Under the pieces are notes generated by a model. The model did not search any database. It saw only the letters and a program-made list of their open reading frames with translations, and had not been told where the DNA came from. A stretch of 64,000 nt of DNA from Vulcanimicrobiota bacterium (GTDB taxonomy: Bacteria > Vulcanimicrobiota > Vulcanimicrobiia > Vulcanimicrobiales > Vulcanimicrobiaceae): NCBI GenBank assembly GCA_003151115.1, contig PLWS01000007.1:1-64000 (forward strand), read 5' to 3'. Positions 16,595-26,949 of the stretch are shown in pieces. The first letter of the stretch is position 1; each line of letters opens with the position of its first letter. A program made the translations under genes and the position numbers.

Positions 16595-17329
16595 GTGAGC
16601 CGCTTCTCGCAGATCCGTCACGTCGAATCGACCGGCAGCACCAATGATGACATGGCAAAGATCCTCGGGGAGCCGCAGGCGCGCGGTCTGACGCTCGTTT
16701 CGGAGTATCAAACCAATGGTGCGGGGCGCAAGGGCCGGGCCTGGATTGCGCCGCCGGGGAGTGCGCTCCTGTTTACAACGGCGCTTCCCGATCCGATTGC
16801 ACCCGGCGATCTTTGGAGTGTGCCGTTTTGGATCGGCTTGGCCGTGCATGACTCGCTTACGAATTTTGGCGTAAGGACGCAGCTCCAGTGGCCCAACGAC
16901 GTGCTCCTCGGCGGAGCGAAGGTTGCCGGAATCCTGTGCGTTTCGCGCGTTGCCGGTGCGCAAGCATGGGTTGCGTGCGGTGTCGGCCTGAACGTCATGC
17001 GACCCGCGGAGCCCGGCGCGCTGCTCGATATCGATGCTCCGCCCGCTTTCCTTTCCGACGTGCGCGACTTCGATCGCGACGAGCTGCTCGTTGCGATCCT
17101 GCGGCACGCCGATGTTTCGTACGAAATGTTGCACGCGCCGGAAATGATCGCGCGCGCCTGGGAGCGCGCGGCCGGCATTCCGGGAGCTCGTTACCGGTTG
17201 AGGTTAGACGGTTCTGACGAGCGCCTCGAAGGCGATGCGGTTCAGCTCGGAGCCGCCGGAGAACTCGTCGTCGATTGCCAAGACGGGCGCCACGTCATCT
17301 CGCAGGCCGACGCGCGCGTCTTGCGTTAG
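16595..17329 (+). CDS. birA: Biotin-protein ligase
   Basis: BirA activates biotin with ATP and attaches it to carboxyl-carrier proteins. Start GTG 16595 gives 244 residues beginning just before the conserved core. An upstream in-frame extension runs through a palindromic repeat and is unlikely. Seen are the ESTGSTNDDMAK motif, the biotinyl-AMP loop as NGAGRKGRAWIAPPG, LQWPNDVLLGGAKVAGIL, and a C-terminal SH3-like domain (LEGDAVQLGAAGELVVDCQD). There is no N-terminal helix-turn-helix, so it is a ligase only, not a repressor. Confidence 0.93.
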   Translation: MSRFSQIRHVESTGSTNDDMAKILGEPQARGLTLVSEYQTNGAGRKGRAWIAPPGSALLFTTALPDPIAPGDLWSVPFWIGLAVHDSLTNFGVRTQLQWPNDVLLGGAKVAGILCVSRVAGAQAWVACGVGLNVMRPAEPGALLDIDAPPAFLSDVRDFDRDELLVAILRHADVSYEMLHAPEMIARAWERAAGIPGARYRLRLDGSDERLEGDAVQLGAAGELVVDCQDGRHVISQADARVLR

Positions 17330-17332
17330 CGC

Positions 17333-17866
17333 TTAACTCCGGGCGCGGCTGCGTTTTTCGCAGACCTCGCAAAAGTGCGGCATCTTGTTATCCGTCTCGA
17401 AAATCGAATTCGAGTAATGCATCGCGCAGCGAGCATTGTAGCAATGCTTCAGGCCGAGCGCGTGTCCGAGCTCGTGGACGCATTCCTTGAGCGTGCGCTG
17501 GAAGAGCGCATTTTCATCGGCGGCTTCACCATAAAACTCGTTGCGAAGCCGGTGAAGCGAAACGGCCGCCACGCGGCGGTGCTCGTCGGCGTCGCCGAAG
17601 ACGAAGCGCTGCGACGTTTTGTAGAGATCGAAATCCGTGATACCCAAGAGCAATCCGCCGGCGCCGCCGTATTCGCGCAGCAATTTTGTCGTCAGCGTCG
17701 GAAGAAAGAGCTGCTTGCGCGTGCTGTTGAGACAGCTCCGCGAGAGGGAGAGCGACCTTTCGACGACGACGTCGTACAGAAAACGCTCCGCCAAACAAAG
17801 TCCCAGGCGGGAGAGGAACGCGGGGTCGATCCCGTTGACGGGAACGATGCGCAATTGCATCTCCAT
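17333..17866 (-). CDS. amzA: Archaemetzincin-type zinc protease
   Basis: The 177-residue protein has the metzincin zinc site as VHELGHALGLKHC at about residues 130-142. A cysteine cluster follows (HCYNARCAMHYSNSI then HFCEVCEKR), which binds a second zinc in archaemetzincins. I chose ATG 17866 (ATG 17860 also possible) because the longer upstream frame lies antisense across acpS. Archaemetzincins are common in archaea and scattered in bacteria; the substrate is unknown. Its 3' end nearly touches birA. Confidence 0.9.
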   Translation of the reverse strand: MEMQLRIVPVNGIDPAFLSRLGLCLAERFLYDVVVERSLSLSRSCLNSTRKQLFLPTLTTKLLREYGGAGGLLLGITDFDLYKTSQRFVFGDADEHRRVAAVSLHRLRNEFYGEAADENALFQRTLKECVHELGHALGLKHCYNARCAMHYSNSIFETDNKMPHFCEVCEKRSRARS

Positions 17867-17911
17867 CTCTTGGGGCGGTTTCTTTCGACGTCTTCGCGAA
17901 AACGCCCCGCT

Positions 17912-18277
17912 ATGATCGTCGGCATCGGAACCGACCTGGCCGAGGTTGCGCGCTACCGTTTTGACGAGAGCGAACTCGCGTGGTTCGCGCGCAAAATCTA
18001 CACGGACGAAGAGATGGCGTACGCGCTGCGCAAGCGCGAGCCGGCCCAGCGCCTCGCCGGATTTTACGCTGCCAAAGAAGCCACCCGCAAAGCGTTCGGG
18101 CATGCGATTCCGTGGCGCAGCGTCGGCGTCACGCACGAGCGCAGCGGAAAACCCGCCATCCGGCTCTTCGGCGAAGCCGCGGAGCTGCCGGCGCGGCGCG
18201 GCGTCACCGCGATTCATCTGTCAATCACGCATACCGACGAAATGGCTTCGGCTACCGTCATTCTGGAAGGGCCGTAG
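17912..18277 (+). CDS. acpS: Holo-[acyl-carrier-protein] synthase
   Basis: AcpS transfers 4'-phosphopantetheine from CoA to the acyl carrier protein. Start ATG 17912 gives a 121-residue protein of the usual size with MIVGIGTDLAEVARY (Asp magnesium ligand), LAGFYAAKEATRKAFG with the conserved Glu and Lys, and the end segment VTAIHLSITHTDEMASATVI. The stop TAG shares its G with the GTG start of nnr, so the two are translated together, as is common for acpS-nnr pairs. Confidence 0.96.
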   Translation: MIVGIGTDLAEVARYRFDESELAWFARKIYTDEEMAYALRKREPAQRLAGFYAAKEATRKAFGHAIPWRSVGVTHERSGKPAIRLFGEAAELPARRGVTAIHLSITHTDEMASATVILEGP

Positions 18278-19746
18278 TGCGCGTTTTCACACCGCAGCAG
18301 ATGCGCGCGATCGATGCGGCTTCGTCGGCCGGCGGGGGCGATGTTGCCTTGATGCACACCGCCGGCGAACGGATCGCTGAAATGGCGCGCCGCCGCGCGC
18401 GCGGGTCAAAGATCGTCGCATTCGCGGGCAGCGGAAATAACGGTGGCGACGCATTTGCAACACTCGCGCTGCTTCCGGCATCGTATGAACGCATCGTGTA
18501 CGCCGACCTGGCGGAAAGACCGTCCGCGGCAAGGCGCGACGCGGAGCGGCGCGCGTCGGAGGCCGGCGTACTCATGCGCGCGCTGCCGCAAACTTTGGAC
18601 GAAGCGCGCGCGGCGCTCGAAGGATGCGGACTAGCGCTGGACGGTCTGCTTGGCACGGGCGCGCGTCTACCGCTGCCGCAAAAATACGACGCGCCTGTTA
18701 CCGCTCTGAACGAAAGCGCGACCCCCGTGCTGGCGATCGACGTGCCGAGCGGCGCGGTCGACGCCGACCTCACGGTCACGCTCGGCGCCTTGAAGATCGG
18801 GCTGCTGCTCGAACCGGCGCGATCGCTCGCGGGCGAGCTATGGCTGGCCGACATCGGCTTATCCGAAAAAGCGATCGCGGAGCAGTCCGCGGAGTTCGCT
18901 GCGCTCGATGACGCCGAGTTGCTTCAGCTGCTGCCGAAGCGCGCGCAAGATTCCGACAAACGCAAAGCCGGCGCTCCGCTCATCATCGCCGGATCCGAGC
19001 AATTTCCGGGCGCAGCGGTTTTGTCGGCACTCGGCGCAGCGCGTTCCGGCGCGGGTTACGTGACCGTGGCCGCGCCAAAGAGCGCGCTGCCGGCGTTGCG
19101 AGCGCACTTGATCGAACAAGTTGCCGTCGAGCTGACAAGCGCTGACGATCTCATGGCTGTGGCCCAACGCTGTAGCGCCGTCGGTATTGGACCCGGACTG
19201 GGTCTCGACGACATGACCGGCGGCATCGTTCGCGATTTTGTCAAACGATGTGACCTGCCGATCGTTGCGGACGCGAGCGCGCTCTTTCATTTCGCAAAAC
19301 ATCTGGATATGCTGCGCGGAAAACGCATCGTTCTCACACCTCACGAAGGCGAGTTCGCGCGGCTTTCCGGAAAGGGCACGATCAAAAGCGGCGAGCGAAT
19401 CGATCGGTTGCGAGAATTCGTCGATCGTACCGGAATCACGACGCTGCTGAAAGGCGATGCGACGCTGATCTATGACGGTAAGGTCGTGCATGTCAACACG
19501 ACCGGCACGCCGCTGCTCGCAACGGCGGGAACGGGCGACGTTCTCACGGGCATAATCGCTACGCTGCTCTCACAAGGCCTCGCGCCCATCGACGCCGCTC
19601 GCGTTGGGGCGTACTGGCATGGACTTGCCGCGAGAAAAGCGGGCGAACGGCGCCCGGTCGGCGTGATCGCTCGCGACGTCGCCGACGCACTCGGCGACGC
19701 GATTCCAAGTGAGCCTGCGCAAGGTAAGTTAGTACGGATATATTAA
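18277..19746 (+). CDS. nnr: Bifunctional NAD(P)HX epimerase/dehydratase
   Basis: The protein repairs hydrated NAD(P)H. Start GTG 18277 overlaps the acpS stop and gives 489 residues. Residues about 1-200 are the YjeF_N epimerase domain (FTPQQMRAIDAAS, VAFAGSGNNGGDAFATLALL, LDGLLGTGA, VLAIDVPSG). Residues about 225-485 are the ADP-dependent dehydratase with a ribokinase-like fold (GAARSGAGYVTVAAP, VGIGPGLGLDD, VLTPHEGEFARLSG, LLATAGTGDVLTGIIATLL, where the catalytic Asp lies in GTGD). It ends at a palindromic repeat. Confidence 0.95.
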   Translation: MRVFTPQQMRAIDAASSAGGGDVALMHTAGERIAEMARRRARGSKIVAFAGSGNNGGDAFATLALLPASYERIVYADLAERPSAARRDAERRASEAGVLMRALPQTLDEARAALEGCGLALDGLLGTGARLPLPQKYDAPVTALNESATPVLAIDVPSGAVDADLTVTLGALKIGLLLEPARSLAGELWLADIGLSEKAIAEQSAEFAALDDAELLQLLPKRAQDSDKRKAGAPLIIAGSEQFPGAAVLSALGAARSGAGYVTVAAPKSALPALRAHLIEQVAVELTSADDLMAVAQRCSAVGIGPGLGLDDMTGGIVRDFVKRCDLPIVADASALFHFAKHLDMLRGKRIVLTPHEGEFARLSGKGTIKSGERIDRLREFVDRTGITTLLKGDATLIYDGKVVHVNTTGTPLLATAGTGDVLTGIIATLLSQGLAPIDAARVGAYWHGLAARKAGERRPVGVIARDVADALGDAIPSEPAQGKLVRIY

Positions 19747-19750
19747 GCCG

Positions 19751-19813
19751 GCCCCTCGACTCGCGCGCCTTCGGCGCGCTGCTCGGGGTGGTTCGACAAG
19801 CTCACCATGACAT
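19751..19813. repeat. Palindromic repeat, intergenic copy
   Basis: The copy contains CCCCTCGACTCGCGCGCC, TTCGGCGCGCTGCTCGGGG and TGGTTCGACAAGCTCACCAT. It matches 29047-29110 in the GH38 gene at all but about two positions. The right half recurs at 21220-21304 (twice, in ligA) and 30187-30220. It lies between convergent nnr and ligA. Confidence 0.8.
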
Positions 19814-19861
19814 AAAAAATGCGCTTTTGCGCGCCGCTCACCACGAAACAAAAGCCGTCCG

Positions 19862-22006
<2,145 letters not shown>

Positions 22007-22360
22007 CTAGCGCGGCGAGCTGATTATCTGGATGGCGTATCCGTCCGGATCGCCGATCATGGCGAAGCGCCCGAACGACTCGTCGCACGGACTCTGAAAG
22101 ATCGGAACGCCCTTTGCGCTGCACTCTTCAACGAACCGGTCAACGTTTTCGACCGAAAATCCGACCTGCAGCGATCCGGGACGAACGGCGAGCACTTCGG
22201 TCTTGGGATGCAAACCCAGCAGCGCACCGCCGCCGAGATCGAAATCCACCCAGTCCGGCACGGCGTCGGTTTTCAGTTTCAATCCCAGGACGTCGCGATA
22301 AAAATCGCGCGACTGCTTCAGATCCGCGCAGACGAGCATCGCGATCGTGAATTGCGCCAT
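22007..22360 (-). CDS. VOC-family (glyoxalase/bleomycin-resistance-like) protein
   Basis: The 117-residue protein shows the two beta-alpha-beta-beta-beta halves of the vicinal oxygen chelate fold: FTIAMLVCADLKQSRDFYRD at the start, LQVGFSVENVDRFVEECSAK in the second half, and FGRFAMIGDPDGYAIQIISS at the end. The substrate cannot be told from sequence. It lies between uvrA (3-bp gap) and ligA (6-bp gap) in one transcription unit; any link to DNA repair is only by position. Confidence 0.85.
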   Translation of the reverse strand: MAQFTIAMLVCADLKQSRDFYRDVLGLKLKTDAVPDWVDFDLGGGALLGLHPKTEVLAVRPGSLQVGFSVENVDRFVEECSAKGVPIFQSPCDESFGRFAMIGDPDGYAIQIISSPR

Positions 22361-22363
22361 GAC

Positions 22364-25342
22364 CTAGGCTTCGACGGCTACCCTGTCACCCTTGGCTAAG
22401 TCGTCCAGGACGCGCAAATTTTCACGCTCCAGCGCTTCGATTGCGCTCGGCTTGGGACGGCGGTGCCCCACCGCGCGCTGATCTTTCAGCACCGGGAGCA
22501 AATACTGCCCGGTGTAGGAGCGTTTGTCGCGCGCTACCTGTTCGGGGGTCCCGACCGCCACGACCGTGCCGCCGCGGTCGCCGCCTTCGGGGCCGAGGTC
22601 GATGATGTAGTCGGCGGTTTTGATGACGTCGAGGTTGTGCTCGATCACCAGCACGGTGTTCCCGGTTTGCACCAGCCGGTCCAAGACTTCGAGCAGCTTG
22701 TGGATATCGGCAAAATGCAGACCCGTCGTCGGTTCGTCCAGCACGTAGAACGTGCGCCCGGTGGATCGGCGCGCGAGTTCGGTCGCGAGCTTCACGCGCT
22801 GCGCCTCGCCTCCCGAAAGCGTCGTCGCGGGCTGACCCATCTTGATGTAGCCGAGTCCCACGTCGCAAATCGTGTGCAGTTTGTTGTGAATGCGGGGGAT
22901 CGAGGAAAAGAACTCCGATGCTTCGTCCACGCGCATCTCGAGCACGTCGCTGATGTTCTTTCCTTTGTATTTGATTTCCAGAGTCTGCGCGTTGTAGCGT
23001 TTGCCTTTGCAAACTTCGCACGGCACGTAGACGTCCGGCAAGAAGTGCATCTCGATTTTGATGATGCCGTCGCCTTCGCAAGACTCGCATCTGCCTCCGC
23101 GCACGTTGAACGAAAAGCGGCCCGGCATGTAACCGCGCATCTTCGCCTCGGGCACCATCGAAAAGAGCTCGCGCACCAAATCGAACGCGCCGGTGTAGGT
23201 TGCCGGGTTGCTGCGCGGGGTGCGCCCGATCGGCGATTGGTCGATGACGACGAGTTTGTCGAGCATATCGGCGCCGCGAACGCTGCCGTAGGTTCCTGCT
23301 GCGGGCTGATGATGCAGATGCTGGTTGAGGGCTTTGACGATCACGTCGTTGACCAAGGTGGATTTGCCGCTGCCGCTGACGCCCGTGACGCACGAGAGAA
23401 CGCCGACCGGCAGATCGACGTCGATGCCGAGCAGATTATTGGCTTTGGCTTTGCGCACTTGCAGCCACGATCGCGGTTCGCGCCGCTCTTTCGGGATCGG
23501 AATGAATTTGCGTCCGGAAATATATGCGCCGGTCTCCGATTCCGGATTGGCGATGACGTCCTCGAGCGTTCCGGCGCTCAGAATGTGTCCGCCCTCGGCG
23601 CCCGCGCCGGGACCGATGTCGACGACGACGTCGGCATTGCGGATCGTGTCTTCGTCGTGCTCGACGATGATGAGCGTATTGCCGAGGTCGCGCAGCGTCT
23701 TCAGAGTCGCCAGCAGCCTGTCGTTATCGCGCTGGTGCAAACCGATCGACGGCTCGTCCAAAATGTACAGCACGCCGACCAGCGAGCTGCCGATCTGTGT
23801 CGCGAGCCTGATCCGCTGCGATTCGCCGCCTGAAAGCGTGGTAGCGGAGCGCCCGAGCGTCAGATAATTCAAACCGACATTGGTAAGAAAACCGAGCCGC
23901 GCGCGAATTTCTTTCAGAACCTGATGGGCGATCTGTTCTTCGCGCGCGCTGGGTTTGAAATCGGTGAAGAATTTCTCGCAGCGTTCGATCGAAAGGCGCG
24001 TCAGGCTGTCGATATTGGCACCGCCGACCGTGACGGCGAGCGCCTCGGGTTTGAGCCGCGCGCCCTTGCACTGCGGACAGACCGAGGCGGACATGTACTT
24101 TTCGATGTCTTCTTTGACGTAGTCGCTCGACGTCTCACTGTGGCGCCGCTCTAAATTATTGACCACGCCTTCAAACGTAGCCTTGTATTCCCAGACTTTG
24201 CCGGCGCGCGATTCAAACGCGAAGTTTTGCTCGCGATCGGTTCCATAGAGGATCACGTCGACGACTTCGTCGGGCATCTTTTCGATCGGCGTCGTCATCT
24301 TGACGCGGTAGCGCCGCAGCACGCGCTCGAGCTGCTGCAGATAGTAGGGATTCATCGATGGGAAGCGCCCACTGCCCAGCGACTTGCTCCAGGGAACGAT
24401 CGCGCCGCCTTCGATCGACTTGCTGCGATCGGGAATGACCAGCCACGGATCGATTTCGATTTTTTCGCCCAAGCCGGTGCAGCCCGGACACGCGCCGTAG
24501 GGCGAGTTGAACGAAAACAGCCGCGGCGCAAGCTCTTCGAATGAGAGTCCGCAGTAGACGCACGCGAAGGCTTCGCTGTACGTCAATTCGCCCTTCGACT
24601 TACTCAGGGCAGGCTCACCTTCAACTACCGCCGTGACGATGCCGGTCGAAAGCCGCACGGTCGTTTCGACCGAGTCGGTGAGCCGCTTGCGGATATCCGG
24701 TTTCATGACCAGGCGGTCGACGACGACTTCGATCGTGTGCTTGCGTTTTTTGTCGAGGACGATTTTTTCGCGCAGCTCGCGCGGTTCGCCGTCGATCCGG
24801 ACACGCGAGAAGCCCTCTTTGGCGATCTCTTCGAAGAGCTTCGCGTACTCGCCCTTGCGCCCGCGCACCAGCGGCGCGAGCAGTTGGATTTTGGAACCTT
24901 CGGGCAGCTCCATGATCGAGTCGACGATCTGCTCGCTCGTCTGCGAACTAATCTCGCGTCCACAGCTATAGCAATGCGGCAATCCGATGCGCGCGAAGAG
25001 CAGGCGCAGATAATCGTAGACTTCGGTCACGGTGCCGACGGTCGAGCGTGGGTTGCGCGACGTAGACTTCTGGTCGATCGAGATCGCGGGCGAGAGTCCC
25101 TCGATGTAGTCGACGTCCGGCTTCTCCATCTGGCCCAGAAACTGGCGCGCGTACGACGAGAGTGATTCGACGTAGCGGCGCTGACCCTCGGCGTAGATCG
25201 TATCGAAGGCAAGTGACGACTTGCCGGACCCCGAGAGGCCGGTGATGACGATCAAGCGGTTTCGTGGAAGGGCGAGATCGATGTTCTTGAGGTTGTGCTC
25301 GCGCGCGCCCTTGATAATGATGGAGTCGAGACCGGGTGGCAT
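22364..25342 (-). CDS. uvrA: Excinuclease ABC subunit A
   Basis: UvrA is the damage-recognition ATPase of nucleotide excision repair. The 992-residue protein is full length, with N-terminal Walker [21 protein letters not shown], a first zinc finger (CYSCGREI), a second ABC half with [14 protein letters not shown], a zinc module ([14 protein letters not shown]), and signatures [15 protein letters not shown] and [16 protein letters not shown] small insertion [10 protein letters not shown] near residue 245 coincides with a palindromic repeat (24591-24618) and is not expected in the family. The partner uvrB is 5 kb away, at 30263-32326. Confidence 0.97.
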   Translation of the reverse strand: MPPGLDSIIIKGAREHNLKNIDLALPRNRLIVITGLSGSGKSSLAFDTIYAEGQRRYVESLSSYARQFLGQMEKPDVDYIEGLSPAISIDQKSTSRNPRSTVGTVTEVYDYLRLLFARIGLPHCYSCGREISSQTSEQIVDSIMELPEGSKIQLLAPLVRGRKGEYAKLFEEIAKEGFSRVRIDGEPRELREKIVLDKKRKHTIEVVVDRLVMKPDIRKRLTDSVETTVRLSTGIVTAVVEGEPALSKSKGELTYSEAFACVYCGLSFEELAPRLFSFNSPYGACPGCTGLGEKIEIDPWLVIPDRSKSIEGGAIVPWSKSLGSGRFPSMNPYYLQQLERVLRRYRVKMTTPIEKMPDEVVDVILYGTDREQNFAFESRAGKVWEYKATFEGVVNNLERRHSETSSDYVKEDIEKYMSASVCPQCKGARLKPEALAVTVGGANIDSLTRLSIERCEKFFTDFKPSAREEQIAHQVLKEIRARLGFLTNVGLNYLTLGRSATTLSGGESQRIRLATQIGSSLVGVLYILDEPSIGLHQRDNDRLLATLKTLRDLGNTLIIVEHDEDTIRNADVVVDIGPGAGAEGGHILSAGTLEDVIANPESETGAYISGRKFIPIPKERREPRSWLQVRKAKANNLLGIDVDLPVGVLSCVTGVSGSGKSTLVNDVIVKALNQHLHHQPAAGTYGSVRGADMLDKLVVIDQSPIGRTPRSNPATYTGAFDLVRELFSMVPEAKMRGYMPGRFSFNVRGGRCESCEGDGIIKIEMHFLPDVYVPCEVCKGKRYNAQTLEIKYKGKNISDVLEMRVDEASEFFSSIPRIHNKLHTICDVGLGYIKMGQPATTLSGGEAQRVKLATELARRSTGRTFYVLDEPTTGLHFADIHKLLEVLDRLVQTGNTVLVIEHNLDVIKTADYIIDLGPEGGDRGGTVVAVGTPEQVARDKRSYTGQYLLPVLKDQRAVGHRRPKPSAIEALERENLRVLDDLAKGDRVAVEA
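24591..24618. repeat. Short palindromic repeat inserted in uvrA
   Basis: Read on the coding strand it is GTGAGCCTGCCCTGAGTAAG followed by TCGAAGGG, one base shorter than the ligA copy at 21506-21534 and otherwise almost identical. It is translated as [11 protein letters not shown] in UvrA. The orientation relative to the gene is opposite to that in ligA, showing that both strands of the element can be read as protein. Confidence 0.75.
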
Positions 25343-25391
25343 GTTCGTTACTTCAACACACCACCCGGTTTATACGTTGCGAGAGCTTCTT

Positions 25392-26159
25392 TTAGTACGT
25401 TGCGGGCGGCCCGGCGCTCGGCGGGGTTGCTACCGCGACCGCGGGCGTCGAGAGCTTGATGTACTCGCCGACGATGACCAGCGTCGCATAGACCGCGACG
25501 ATTTGCTGGATGACCATCGAAATGATCCCGCCGAGGAGCGGAATCTGTCCAAGCAGATGGCCTACCCAGCCCGCCACGAACGCGACGACGCAGATAAGGA
25601 CCAGCAGCAGCAGCGTCGTGAGAAAGTTTTTCGTGGCGATGCGAGCGGAATCGCCCAGCGCTTCGGAGCCGGAATGTCCGCCGACGATGACGCTTGCGAA
25701 CGTGTACATGAAGAACAGTATGAACGCCAGCATCGCCAAGCCGAACGTAAAGATCGAAAGAAACGCGGCGACGGCCGCGAGCACGATAAGGAGCACGACC
25801 GCGACCAGAATCGAGCCGGCATCTTTCCGGAAAGCGGCAGCGCCGTCGTCGAGTGTTGCCCGTCCACTGCGCCAAGCCGCACCTGCCATGCCCGTCGTAT
25901 AGGCGATCGTCAAGATCACCGACACCAGCACGATGATCGCCGAAAGCATGCCCGCCATCGCGATTGCCCCGAGCCCCGCGCCTCCAGCTCCAACCGCTCC
26001 AAGTCCGGCGCCACCGACCAGCCCGGCTCCAACCAGGAAGAACACGATGATCGCGGCCACGATGCCGATGACCAGTCCCGGAACCAGCAGAATCCAGTTG
26101 CCGGAGAGCAGCTCCCACGAGCGCCCGAACGTATTGCCCAAGCCTTCAGGAGATTGCAT
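25392..26159 (-). CDS. Multi-span membrane protein (glycerophosphoryl-diesterase-membrane-domain-like)
   Basis: The 255-residue protein has six or so hydrophobic segments and small amphipathic loops such as GAAWRSGRATLDDGAAAFRKD and HSGSEALGDSARIATKNFL. This is the layout of the membrane domains related to DUF975 or the glycerophosphoryl diester phosphodiesterase membrane domain. There is no catalytic domain. The second membrane segment is very rich in Gly and Ala. It is followed 50 bp downstream by uvrA on the same strand. The function is unknown. Confidence 0.6.
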   Translation of the reverse strand: MQSPEGLGNTFGRSWELLSGNWILLVPGLVIGIVAAIIVFFLVGAGLVGGAGLGAVGAGGAGLGAIAMAGMLSAIIVLVSVILTIAYTTGMAGAAWRSGRATLDDGAAAFRKDAGSILVAVVLLIVLAAVAAFLSIFTFGLAMLAFILFFMYTFASVIVGGHSGSEALGDSARIATKNFLTTLLLLVLICVVAFVAGWVGHLLGQIPLLGGIISMVIQQIVAVYATLVIVGEYIKLSTPAVAVATPPSAGPPATY

Positions 26160-26226
26160 AAAACCTCACTCTTTCAGTTCAGCAGGCTCCCCAATGGAAA
26201 GAGCCGCGCCTCAAGAGAGTTACGTT

Positions 26227-26949
26227 TCACAGCAAGAGAGCGCCCACCTCGGCAATGGTCCGAACCGAGGTGGCGGGGGCGGCCGCACCCGGGGGCAGCG
26301 GTTCGTCGCGGACGTTCACCCAAATCGTGAAGAGGCCGGCCTCGATCGCCCCCGCGATGTCGCGCTCGTAGCGGTCCCCGACCATCGCCGTCGCTCCCGT
26401 CCGGCTTCCCAGCCGCTCGCAGGCATGGACAAAGAGGCGCGGGTCCGGTTTCACCATCCCGGTTTCGTCGGCCAAAAAAATGGCGTCGAAACGGTCGCTC
26501 AACTCCAGCAGCGCGATCTTCTCGGTGTGCGTCTCCGAAACACCGTTGGTCACCAGTCCTAATTTCTTGCCGGCCGCGCGCAGCCGCGTCAGCAGATCGA
26601 GCACTCCCGGAAAGAGCGCGAAATACTTCTTGCGGTAAAGATTGTAGCTGACCGCGCTGCGTTCGGCCAAAAGCGGATCGTCCAAGCCGACCGACGTCAA
26701 GGCGCTTCCCCACAAACGCGAACGCAGCGACGAGAGTTTGGTGAGCAGCAGCTGCTGCACTTGATCCGCGGTCAGCCGCTTCCAGAATCCCTCGGCTTCT
26801 TCAATGTAGGCGTTCTTGAGCGCCAGCGCGTCCACGCCGTGCTCGGCGGCGACTTCACGCGCGACTTCGTCCGCGGCGGTTCTGAAGGCAAGTGTATCGT
26901 CGTGCAGCGTATCGTCGAGATCGAAGAGGACGGCATCCAAGTTACGCAT
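26227..26949 (-). CDS. HAD-superfamily hydrolase
   Basis: The 240-residue protein has all HAD motifs: DAVLFDLDDTLHDD (nucleophile Asp) at residues 5-18, LVTNGVSETHTEKI (motif II), KPDPRLFVHACERLG (motif III Lys) and MVGDRYERDIAGAIEAG (motif IV). A helical cap lies between motifs I and II, giving subfamily I similar to YjjG-like nucleotidases. The substrate is not predictable; pyrimidine nucleotides or sugar phosphates are plausible. It overlaps the end of the GH38 mannosidase gene by 8 bp, so it may be co-expressed with sugar breakdown. Confidence 0.88.
   Translation of the reverse strand: MRNLDAVLFDLDDTLHDDTLAFRTAADEVAREVAAEHGVDALALKNAYIEEAEGFWKRLTADQVQQLLLTKLSSLRSRLWGSALTSVGLDDPLLAERSAVSYNLYRKKYFALFPGVLDLLTRLRAAGKKLGLVTNGVSETHTEKIALLELSDRFDAIFLADETGMVKPDPRLFVHACERLGSRTGATAMVGDRYERDIAGAIEAGLFTIWVNVRDEPLPPGAAAPATSVRTIAEVGALLL

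Noticed and set aside
22463-23833. 456-codon plus-strand frame opposite uvrA
   Set aside because: Shadow of uvrA with low-complexity composition and no recognisable domain.
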